From Paraburkholderia xenovorans LB400 (lineage in GTDB: Bacteria; Pseudomonadota; Gammaproteobacteria; Burkholderiales; Burkholderiaceae), in NCBI RefSeq assembly GCF_000013645.1, contig NC_007952.1, positions 1,240,001 to 1,304,000 on the forward strand: a DNA stretch of 64,000 nucleotides, in the 5' to 3' direction. The position numbers and the translations under genes were made by a program. Below, in pieces: positions 8,712 through 16,098 of this stretch. The notes beneath the pieces are model-generated. The model had not been told where the DNA came from, did not search any database, and was given only the letters and a program-made list of their open reading frames with translations. Numbering within the stretch: the first letter of the stretch is position 1; each line of letters opens with the position of its first letter.

Positions 8712-9551
8712 ATGAACAACACACTGGTGAAAGGTCTCTGCCTGCTCGAAGTGCTCGCGCGTCGCAGCGAATCGATGGGTGTCAGCGAACTGGCGGCGAC
8801 GGTCGCCATGCCGAAAAGCGGGGTGCATCGGCTGCTGCAGGCGCTGGTCGAGGAACGCTACGTCGAGCAGAGCGGCTCGGGTCGCTATCGCGTCGCGATC
8901 AAGCTGTGGGAAGTGGCGTCGGCCGCGTTACCCGGTTTCGATCTGCGTCGTCATGCCGTCGCCGCGATGTCCCTGCTGGCCGATGCCACGGGCGAAAGCG
9001 TGCATCTATCGGTGCTCGACGAACGCGACGTGGTCTACGTCCACAAGCTCGAAGCGGAGAGTCCGATGCGCGCGTACAGCCAGATCGGCGGGCGGGTGCC
9101 TGCGCACTGCGTCGCGACCGGCAAGGCGATGCTTGCCTTCAAGGGGCCGCGCTGGCTCGCGGCGATGTCGACCGGGCTCGCTCCCGCGACGGTCAACACG
9201 ATCACCGATGCGCGTGTCTTTCTCGCGCAGATGGCGAAGATCCGCGCGCAAGGTTATGCGACCAATCACGGGGAATGGCGGCTGGGCGTCGACGGAATCG
9301 CCGCGCCGATCTTCGGCGCGGCCGGTACGGTGATCGGGGCGATTGGTGTGTCGGGGCCGGTATCGCGGCTCGGAGGCGAGCGCCATGAACGTCTCGTCAC
9401 GCAGGTCATGGATGCCAGCCAGACGCTGTCGACGACCTCCGGCACCGTGCCGCCGCACGCGCTTTTGCTGAGCGTGACGAATCACTGGAGCGACGCCGCG
9501 CCGGGCGGGGACGTACCGGTTTGCGACGAACTCAGCGACGCCACGGCGTGA
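8712..9551 (+). CDS. IclR-family transcriptional regulator
   Basis: 279 residues starting MNNTLVKGLCLLEVLARRSE, the usual IclR opening. A winged helix-turn-helix occupies about residues 20-62 (VSELAATVAMPKSGVHRLLQ). A GAF-like effector domain follows (ESVHLSVLDERDVVYVHKLE; GRVPAHCVATGKAMLAF; GATNHGEW-type segment near residue 185). The start at 8712 is favoured over 8700 by a GAGG ahead of it. IclR proteins usually repress an adjacent catabolic operon and are released by its substrate or an intermediate. It is transcribed toward the AhpD-like gene and the MmgE/PrpD-Tct operon, the likely targets. Confidence 0.87.
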   Translation: MNNTLVKGLCLLEVLARRSESMGVSELAATVAMPKSGVHRLLQALVEERYVEQSGSGRYRVAIKLWEVASAALPGFDLRRHAVAAMSLLADATGESVHLSVLDERDVVYVHKLEAESPMRAYSQIGGRVPAHCVATGKAMLAFKGPRWLAAMSTGLAPATVNTITDARVFLAQMAKIRAQGYATNHGEWRLGVDGIAAPIFGAAGTVIGAIGVSGPVSRLGGERHERLVTQVMDASQTLSTTSGTVPPHALLLSVTNHWSDAAPGGDVPVCDELSDATA

Positions 9552-9683
9552 CGCCGGTCGGCCCCCAGTTCAACCAAATGGAACGGTTGTTGGCCGCGCG
9601 AACGGCGTTCTAAGATCGGTTCAGTCGCATGAAATTCGCGGACCCCGATGCGGGGACGCTCTTTCTTCATAGGGAGAATCGTG

Positions 9684-10022
9684 ATGTTTCTGAACTGGAG
9701 TGAACTGCTCGGCACGCTCAAGCGATCGTCCAATCTGCTCGGCAATTCGAACCCGAAAATGTTGGAGGCGTATCGCAATCTGGCCGCCGCGCAAGGCTCG
9801 AACGGTGCACTCGATGCCAAGACACGTGAGCTGATCGCCATTGCGGTGGCAGTGACGACACGTTGCGACGGTTGCATCAGCTCACATACGGCTGCGGCCG
9901 TGCAGGCAGGCGCGACCGAAGCGGAAGTGGCCGACGCACTCGGAACGGCGATTGCGCTGAACGCCGGTGCGGCGTACGTGTATTCGCTGCACGCGATGGA
10001 AGCGATGCAGAGCCTGAAATAG
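9684..10022 (+). CDS. AhpD-like / carboxymuconolactone decarboxylase family protein
   Basis: 112 residues. The redox motif CDGCISSHTAAAVQAGAT gives the Cys-x-x-Cys-x(3)-His arrangement of AhpD-type alkylhydroperoxidases at about residues 60-67. The flanking ELIAIAVAVTTRCDGC pattern is typical of the family. Such small all-helical proteins form oligomers and reduce peroxides or serve as protein-disulfide partners; in catabolic clusters their exact role is often unknown. The start is set by AGGGAG (9671-9676). It lies between the IclR regulator and the MmgE/PrpD gene on the same strand and may be first in that operon. Confidence 0.8.
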   Translation: MFLNWSELLGTLKRSSNLLGNSNPKMLEAYRNLAAAQGSNGALDAKTRELIAIAVAVTTRCDGCISSHTAAAVQAGATEAEVADALGTAIALNAGAAYVYSLHAMEAMQSLK

Positions 10023-10108
10023 GTTTCGCCAACCTGGGCCGGAACGGAGCTGCAGGATGAACCTTCCGTTTGCAGCCGGCGCGGTCCGCATCATCGCAAT
10101 CTGAGGAG

Positions 10109-11470
10109 ATGGACGTGGAGCGTGCTGGTCGAGGGCAGGATATCGAAGTCACGCGGCTGCTGGCCGCGCACGCCGCGACGTTGCGCTGGGAGGATATTCC
10201 GGCCGAAGTCGTGCACGATGCGAAGCGCGCGCTCGTCGATTTCGAGGGCGTTGCGCTGGCCGGCAGCAGCGAGCCGCTCAGCGCGGGGCTGCATCGCGTG
10301 TACGCGAGCCGCATGGGCGCGGCCGAAGCGCGCGTGATCGGCACGCAGCGCCGCACCGATGCGATGACGGCCGCGTTCCTGAACGGCACGGCAGGCCACG
10401 CGCTCGATTTCGACGACACCCACGCGGACTTTTTCTATCACGGCACGGTGCCGGTCGCGCCCGCGGTCTGGGCGCTCGGCGAGATGATCGGCGCATCGGG
10501 GCGCGAGATGATCGTCGCCTTCGTGGCCGGGTGGGATGTGGGCGCGCGGCTCGCACGCGCGCTCAATCCGTCGGTCTATCGCAAAGGCTGGCAGAACACG
10601 CCGACCAGCGGCACGTTTGCGGCCACCGCTGCCGCCGGCCGGCTGCTCGGGCTCGACGTCGACGCCATGCGGCACGCGCTTGGCATGGCTGCATCGCAGG
10701 CGAGCGGCTCGCGGCAGAATCACGGTTCGATGGGCAAACCGTTTCAGGTGGGCAAGGCGTCCATGAACGGCGTGCTGGCCGCGCTCGCCGCGCGCGAAGG
10801 CATCACCAGTTCCCCTATCGCGATCGAGGCGCCGCTCGGTTTCGCCGCACTCACCACGCCCGAGTTCGATCTGGCCAGGGCAGTGGACGGACTCGGTGCG
10901 AGCTTCGAGTTGCGGCGCAATATGTTCAAGCCGTATGCGTGCTGTTTGCCGCATCACACGGTTATCGACGCAATGTTCGCCTTGCGGCGCGAGCATGGTT
11001 TGACGTCGGCCACGCTGGAAAAAGCGCTCTGCCGCATTCCGGCCATTTCGCTCGACAGCAGCAATATTGCCGAGCCCGCCACGGGCCTCGAAGGCAAGTT
11101 CAGTTTCCAGCATTCCGCCGCCGTGGCGTTGGTGGATGACGCGGCGGGCCTCGCGCAATACACCGACGAGCGCGTGCGCGATGCGTCGCTCGCGGCCGTG
11201 CGGCGCAAATTTCAACTCGTCGCCGAACCGTCGCTCGGCGCTGGCCATTGTGTAATCGAGGCACAGCGCACAGACGGTGAGACTGTCGAGGTCAGAATCG
11301 ATCACGCGCGGGGCCACCTGGCCAATCCGCTCAGCGACGAGGCAATCGACCAGAAATTCCGCGCGAACACCGCCGGCATCCGGGACGACGTATGGCAGAC
11401 GCGCGCACTCGAGGCGCTCTGGACGCTCGATCGCGCCGCGGACGTCGCGCGAATTGCGGCATTGCTTTAA
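10109..11470 (+). CDS. MmgE/PrpD-family protein (dehydratase, decarboxylase or epimerase of di/tricarboxylates)
   Basis: About 453 residues, normal for the MmgE/PrpD family. Landmarks are FLNGTAGHALDFDDTH (the conserved Asp-Asp-Thr/His stretch, about residue 95), KPFQVGKASMNGVLAALAA and KPYACCLPHHTVIDA. Relatives include 2-methylcitrate dehydratase PrpD, cis-aconitate decarboxylase and iminodisuccinate epimerase, so the exact reaction is open. No methylcitrate synthase or lyase is nearby, which argues against the PrpD role. It is followed by TctB, TctA, TctC and a fumarase-superfamily lyase on the same strand. GAGGAG overlaps the ATG at 10109 closely, and a GTG at 10115 is a better-spaced alternative start. 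Confidence 0.8.
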   Translation: MDVERAGRGQDIEVTRLLAAHAATLRWEDIPAEVVHDAKRALVDFEGVALAGSSEPLSAGLHRVYASRMGAAEARVIGTQRRTDAMTAAFLNGTAGHALDFDDTHADFFYHGTVPVAPAVWALGEMIGASGREMIVAFVAGWDVGARLARALNPSVYRKGWQNTPTSGTFAATAAAGRLLGLDVDAMRHALGMAASQASGSRQNHGSMGKPFQVGKASMNGVLAALAAREGITSSPIAIEAPLGFAALTTPEFDLARAVDGLGASFELRRNMFKPYACCLPHHTVIDAMFALRREHGLTSATLEKALCRIPAISLDSSNIAEPATGLEGKFSFQHSAAVALVDDAAGLAQYTDERVRDASLAAVRRKFQLVAEPSLGAGHCVIEAQRTDGETVEVRIDHARGHLANPLSDEAIDQKFRANTAGIRDDVWQTRALEALWTLDRAADVARIAALL

Positions 11471-11569
11471 CAGGCCGCATTGATTCGCGTCCGGCGCGCG
11501 ACGCGTGGCACGCAAATGGGCCCCGCGGCTCGTACCGCGCGGCACCACAAGAACCAGGAGGGACATGCA

Positions 11570-12079
11570 ATGCAGAGTGCAACAGGACACCCGGCCGGTC
11601 AGCCGTTCTTCAGTGGCTACCGGCGCGACTACTACGGCGGCGCACTGATGTGCCTGATCGGCGCGGGCGCCGTCACGCAAGGCATCACGTACAACTTCGG
11701 CAGTCTGACTCACATGGGGCCGGGGTTTTTCCCGACCTGTCTCGGCGCGATTCTCATCGCGCTCGGATTTGCGATCGTCTGCACCGCGAAGCGGCCCGCC
11801 ACCCGTCCGCCAATCGGCGAGGAGGCCGGCCGGGAAGCCGTGCGACCCGAATGGCGCGGCTGGTTCTGCATCCTCGCCAGCATCGTTGCGTTCGTCGTGC
11901 TCGGCAAATGGGGCGGCCTGTTGCCGGCGTCCTTTGCAGTGACCTTCATTTCGGCATTCGGGGACCGCGACAACACGTGGAAGAGCGCGCTTGCGCTGGC
12001 CGTGGTCATTACGGTGCTCGCCGTCGTCATCTTCTGGTGGCTGCTGCAGTTGCAGTTTCCGCTCTTCACCTGGGGCTGA
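11570..12079 (+). CDS. tctB: Tripartite tricarboxylate transporter, small membrane subunit TctB
   Basis: 169 residues with about four hydrophobic segments, consistent with the small TctB subunit. The family pattern GPGFFPTCLGAILIALG is present near residue 50. TctB pairs with TctA in the inner membrane to take up carboxylates captured by a TctC periplasmic receptor, driven by the ion gradient. The ATG at 11570 follows AGGAGGGA. The stop is two bases before the tctA start, so the two are translated together. Confidence 0.88.
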   Translation: MQSATGHPAGQPFFSGYRRDYYGGALMCLIGAGAVTQGITYNFGSLTHMGPGFFPTCLGAILIALGFAIVCTAKRPATRPPIGEEAGREAVRPEWRGWFCILASIVAFVVLGKWGGLLPASFAVTFISAFGDRDNTWKSALALAVVITVLAVVIFWWLLQLQFPLFTWG

Positions 12080-12081
12080 AC

Positions 12082-13671
12082 ATGATTGGACATTCTCTGG
12101 CTGATCTGTGGCAAGGCTTCGGCGTTGCCCTCGAATGGCACAACCTGTTGTGGTCGTTTTTCGGCGTGCTGGTCGGCAACCTGATCGGCGTGTTGCCGGG
12201 CATGGGACCGCTGTCGGCGATCTCGATCCTGTTGCCGCTCACGTACACCATGCATCCGGTACCGGCCATCCTGATGCTCGCGGGTATCTTCTACGGCTCG
12301 CAGTATGGCGGCGCGATCGGCGCGATTCTGCTGAACCTGCCGTGTCACCCGCCGCACGCAGTAACCTGTCTCGACGGCTATCCCATGACGCGGGCGGGCA
12401 AGGGCGGCACGGCGCTCGGCATTACCATGATCGCGTCGTTCTTCGCGGCGTCGGTCGGCATTATCGTGATGATCTTCGCCTCGCCGCTGCTGGTAAGCAT
12501 CGCCTTCAAGTTCGGTCCCGCGGAGCTGTTCTCGATCATGCTGCTCGGCCTGCTGGCAGGCGGCACGATGTCGAGCGGTTCGCCGCTCAAAGGCGTGTCG
12601 ATGACTGTCGTGGGTTTGCTGATCGGCGTGGTCGGCACCGATGTGAATACCGGTGTGATGCGCTTTAACTTCGGCTTCACCGAACTGGCCGATGGCGTGC
12701 AACTCGTGGCGCTCGCGCTGGGGCTTTTCGGCGTGACCGAATTCCTGCGTAACGTCAACCGGATGCACACCGTAGGCAGCGGCGTGAAACTGCGATTGCG
12801 CGACATGCGCCCGAGCTTGAAGGAGCTGCGCCAGGCGTTCTTGCCGATCCTGCGCGGCACGGCAGTTGGCACGGCATTCGGCGCGATGCCCGGTACCGGA
12901 CCGACCATCACCACGTTCATTGCGTATGCGCTGGAAAAGAAAATCTCGCGCACACCGGAGCGCTTCGGCAACGGTGCGCTCGAAGGTGTGGCTGCGCCGG
13001 AAGCTTCCTCGCACTCCAAGACCCAGGTGGACTTCATCCCGACCATGAGTCTCGGCATTCCGGGCGATCCGGTCATGGCGCTGATTCTCGGCGCACTGCT
13101 GATCCAGGGCATCCAGCCCGGACCGCAACTCATCAGCGAACACGCCGACATTTTCTGGGGGCTGATTGCGAGCTTCTGGGTCGGCAACGTGCTGCTCGTG
13201 CTGCTCAACGTTCCACTGATCCAGATCTGGGTGAAGGTGTTGCAGGTGCCGTACCGGTACCTGTTTCCCGCTGCGCTGTTTTTCATCGCGGTCGGCGTGT
13301 ACAGCACCAATAACAGCCTGTTCGAAGTCGGCGAAGTGCTGGTGTTCGGCCTGATGGGTGCAGTGTTCCTCGCGTTCGGTTTCTCGGTCGCGCCGATTCT
13401 GCTCGGCTACGTGCTCGGTCCGATGGTGGAGGAGAATTTCCGGCGCGCGCTGCTGCTCTCGCACGGCAACCTCGGCATCTTCGTGGAGCAACCGATCAGC
13501 GCCGGTTTCATGGCGGTCTGCGCGCTCCTGATCCTGCTGCAGTTCTATTTCGCGATCCGCGGCGCCGTGAGAAAACGCAAAGGCCTCGCGGCAAGCACTC
13601 TGCCTCAGATGCCAACCATGAAAGACGCGCAGCACGATACGAAACCGCCGTCGCTGGCCAAACAACGCTAG
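12082..13671 (+). CDS. tctA: Tripartite tricarboxylate transporter, large membrane subunit TctA
   Basis: 529 residues, many hydrophobic segments, typical TctA length. The repeated signatures of the family are visible: GNLIGVLPGMGPLSAISILL near the start and GTAFGAMPGTGPTITTFIAY in the second half, plus SLGIPGDPVMALILGALLIQ. In the first half the usual Pro-Gly before the DGYPM motif appears as NLPCHPPHAVTCLDGYPM, a mild departure that might affect substrate choice. TctA is the transport channel. It sits between tctB (2 bases) and a TctC-type receptor gene (17 bases), so this is a complete TTT operon. Confidence 0.92.
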   Translation: MIGHSLADLWQGFGVALEWHNLLWSFFGVLVGNLIGVLPGMGPLSAISILLPLTYTMHPVPAILMLAGIFYGSQYGGAIGAILLNLPCHPPHAVTCLDGYPMTRAGKGGTALGITMIASFFAASVGIIVMIFASPLLVSIAFKFGPAELFSIMLLGLLAGGTMSSGSPLKGVSMTVVGLLIGVVGTDVNTGVMRFNFGFTELADGVQLVALALGLFGVTEFLRNVNRMHTVGSGVKLRLRDMRPSLKELRQAFLPILRGTAVGTAFGAMPGTGPTITTFIAYALEKKISRTPERFGNGALEGVAAPEASSHSKTQVDFIPTMSLGIPGDPVMALILGALLIQGIQPGPQLISEHADIFWGLIASFWVGNVLLVLLNVPLIQIWVKVLQVPYRYLFPAALFFIAVGVYSTNNSLFEVGEVLVFGLMGAVFLAFGFSVAPILLGYVLGPMVEENFRRALLLSHGNLGIFVEQPISAGFMAVCALLILLQFYFAIRGAVRKRKGLAASTLPQMPTMKDAQHDTKPPSLAKQR

Positions 13672-13688
13672 GCCGGCACGTCGAACTC

Positions 13689-14705
13689 ATGAAGACATAC
13701 GCATCGAAGCGGAAAGCCGTCCGGCGCTGCGGGGTGGCATCGATTGCAGCGGTCACGCTCGGTGGCATGGTGGGATGCGCGAACGCGCAGAGCAGCGATC
13801 CGGCAGCTCACTATCCGGACCATCCCATCCGTCTGGTAGTCGGCTACACGCCGGGTGGCGGCGCGGACATCATGGCGCGACTGTTGCAAAAACAACTGAC
13901 CACCACCTTGAAACAGTCGGTGATCGTCGAAAACCGGCCGGGGGCCGGACAGAACATCGCCGATGCCTACGTGGCGAAAGCGTCGCCGGACGGCTACACG
14001 CTGTTGGTCAGTTCATCCGCGCTCGCCGTGAACCCGAGTCTGTTTCCCAAACTGAGCCAGAATCCGCTGACGGCCTATGCGCCGGTCGCCCTGTTCGCGC
14101 AAAGTCCGAATCTGCTGGTGGTCAATCCGAAGCTGCCGGTCAATTCGGTAGCCGAACTGATTGCCTATGAAAAGAAGAAGCCCGACGGCGGCAACTTTTC
14201 GTCCTCGGGTAGCGGCAGCACGCAACATCTGTCGGGCGAGATATTCAAACTGAAGACGGGCATCAAGGCGACGCATGTGCCTTATAAAGGCAGCGCACCT
14301 TCGGTGGCGGCAGTGATGAGCGGCGACGTCGACTTCAGCTTCGTCAATATTCCGAGTGCCAAGCCGCTCGTGCTCGCGCATCAGCTGAAGGCACTCGCTG
14401 TGACGAGCGCGCAGCGCTCACCCCTGTTGCCCGACGTGCCGACCATGACGCAAGCCGGGCTTGACGGCATGAACATCGCGGCGTGGTACGGCTTGCTCGC
14501 GCCCGCCGGCACGCCCGCGCCGGTCATCGCGAAACTGAACGCGGCGGTCAATCAGGCAGTCGGCAGCGAACCGCTGAAGTCGCAGTTCGTCAACCTCGGT
14601 TCCGATCCGACGGTGCAATCGTCGGCTTACTTCAGTCAATACCTCGCCGACGACACGCACCGCTGGGCCGATGCCGTCAAGGCGGCGGCCATCCATCCGC
14701 AGTGA
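13689..14705 (+). CDS. tctC: TctC/Bug-type periplasmic solute receptor
   Basis: 338 residues: a signal peptide with a twin-basic start and a hydrophobic core ending near residue 35 (cleavage after ANA, or a weak lipobox at MVGC), then the Bug fold. Diagnostic segments are YPDHPIRLVVGYTPGGGADI, VIVENRPGAGQNIADAYVAK and PDGYTLLVSSS. Bug proteins bind small carboxylates in the periplasm; this one is directly after tctBA and should feed that transporter. The ligand may be the substrate of the neighbouring MmgE/PrpD protein and lyase. Confidence 0.9.
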   Translation: MKTYASKRKAVRRCGVASIAAVTLGGMVGCANAQSSDPAAHYPDHPIRLVVGYTPGGGADIMARLLQKQLTTTLKQSVIVENRPGAGQNIADAYVAKASPDGYTLLVSSSALAVNPSLFPKLSQNPLTAYAPVALFAQSPNLLVVNPKLPVNSVAELIAYEKKKPDGGNFSSSGSGSTQHLSGEIFKLKTGIKATHVPYKGSAPSVAAVMSGDVDFSFVNIPSAKPLVLAHQLKALAVTSAQRSPLLPDVPTMTQAGLDGMNIAAWYGLLAPAGTPAPVIAKLNAAVNQAVGSEPLKSQFVNLGSDPTVQSSAYFSQYLADDTHRWADAVKAAAIHPQ

Positions 14706-14733
14706 CCGGATGGACGGCGTTCAAGGAGGCTTC

Positions 14734-16071
14734 ATGTCTGTTTTCACCTCGAAAGTGGTGCGCAACCTGTTCGGCACCGACGCGATGCGAACCATCTTTT
14801 CCGACGACACGCGCGTGGCGAACTACCTGAAAATCGAAGTCGCGCTGGCCAAGGTCGAGGCCGGGCTCGGCGTGATTCCGCAGGACGCCTGGCGCGATAT
14901 CGAGCAGAAGTCGCATAGCTTCGAAATCGACTGGGAACGCTTTCGCATCGACGTGGAAGCGGTCGGCTACCCGGTGATGCCTTTCGTCACCCAACTCGCC
15001 GAACATTGCGGGGAGTCCGGTGAATACCTGCACTGGGGTTCCACCACGCGCGATATCACCGACACCTCGTTCGTGCTGCAATTGCGCGAAGCGCTCGGCG
15101 TGCTCGCCGCCGATCTCGACAAGGTGCGTCGCAAGCTGCGCGAGATGACGGCGCGACATCGTTCGACGCTGATGATCGCGCGCACGCATGGCAAGCATGC
15201 GCTGCCGTCCACCTTCGGGTTTCGTTGCGCGGTCTGGTATAGCGAAGTCGAGCGGCAATGCGAACGCCTCGCGGCATTGCGCGCCGAGCCGTTCGTGGGC
15301 CAGTTCGGCGGCGCGATCGGCACGCTGGCCGCGGTGGGGCCGCGCGGCCTGGAAGTGCAGTCTGCGTTAATGGCGGAACTGGGACTCGGCACGGCAGAGA
15401 TCGCGTGGTTTGCCTCGCGCGACCGCGTCTCCGAGGTGGTGTTCAGAATCGCCTCGATTGCGCAATCGATGGCGAGCATCGCCAAATCGCTGGTCATCAT
15501 GACGCGCGACGAACTCGCCGAAGCCTCCGAAGGCGGCGGCGAGCAGCGTGGCACCAGCTCGGCGATGCCGCACAAGCACAACACGGTCGTGCCGGAACTG
15601 GTGATCGTGCACGGCAAGATGGCGACACAGCAGGTGGCGATCGTGATGGAGTCGATGGTGCAGGACTTCGAGCGCGACTGGCAGGGGCATTTCGAGACCA
15701 TCGCCGTGCCTCAGACTTTCCAGCACGCGCATGCCGCCGTCACGCAGATGCACACCGTGCTGTCCGGCCTGATTCTGCACGAAGACCGCATGCGCGCGAA
15801 CCTCGATGTAACACGCGGACAGGTGATGGCCGAGAGCGTGATGATGGCGCTCGCGCCGAAGCTCGGCCGCAAGAACGCGCACCATGCGATTTCGCGGCTG
15901 TGCAACCAGGCGCTGGCGGAAGACCGGCCGCTCGGCGAAGTGCTGCGCGCCGATCCGCAGGTCGCGCAATATCTGGGAGAGCACGAACTCGCCGATGCGC
16001 TCGACCCGGCCGGCTATATCGGCCTTGCCACGCAAGTGGTCGATAACGTGCTGAAAGCACACGCGGATTGA
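14734..16071 (+). CDS. Fumarase/aspartase-superfamily lyase (adenylosuccinate lyase / carboxymuconate cycloisomerase type)
   Basis: 445 residues, all-helical superfamily whose members remove a fumarate-like leaving group by beta-elimination. The signature loop is GTSSAMPHKHNTV (about residue 275), carrying the catalytic Ser. The other active-site pieces are YLHWGSTTRDITDT and IARTHGKHALPSTFG. The start follows AAGGAGG. Housekeeping adenylosuccinate lyase is unlikely because of the context: it is the last gene after MmgE/PrpD and tctBAC. Members acting on aminopolycarboxylates such as iminodisuccinate or EDDS belong here too, and an MmgE/PrpD-type epimerase accompanies the former. The substrate is therefore probably a C-N or C-C linked succinyl compound, by inference. 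Confidence 0.78.
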   Translation: MSVFTSKVVRNLFGTDAMRTIFSDDTRVANYLKIEVALAKVEAGLGVIPQDAWRDIEQKSHSFEIDWERFRIDVEAVGYPVMPFVTQLAEHCGESGEYLHWGSTTRDITDTSFVLQLREALGVLAADLDKVRRKLREMTARHRSTLMIARTHGKHALPSTFGFRCAVWYSEVERQCERLAALRAEPFVGQFGGAIGTLAAVGPRGLEVQSALMAELGLGTAEIAWFASRDRVSEVVFRIASIAQSMASIAKSLVIMTRDELAEASEGGGEQRGTSSAMPHKHNTVVPELVIVHGKMATQQVAIVMESMVQDFERDWQGHFETIAVPQTFQHAHAAVTQMHTVLSGLILHEDRMRANLDVTRGQVMAESVMMALAPKLGRKNAHHAISRLCNQALAEDRPLGEVLRADPQVAQYLGEHELADALDPAGYIGLATQVVDNVLKAHAD

Positions 16072-16098
16072 GCGGCTAGAACACACAGGGTCTCCACC

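Noticed and set aside
9582..9600. Possible sigma-54 promoter (TGGAACG, four bases, TTGG)
   Set aside because: The -12 element lacks the conserved GC after TTG, and no enhancer-binding regulator is nearby.
10091..11713. 540-codon minus frame opposite the MmgE/PrpD gene
   Set aside because: Same reason: antisense shadow of a well-supported gene with biased composition and no motif.
11710..13665. 651-codon open frame on the minus strand opposite tctB/tctA
   Set aside because: It lies wholly antisense to two clear family proteins, has no recognisable domain and shows the His/Arg/Gln-rich composition typical of antisense frames in high-GC DNA.
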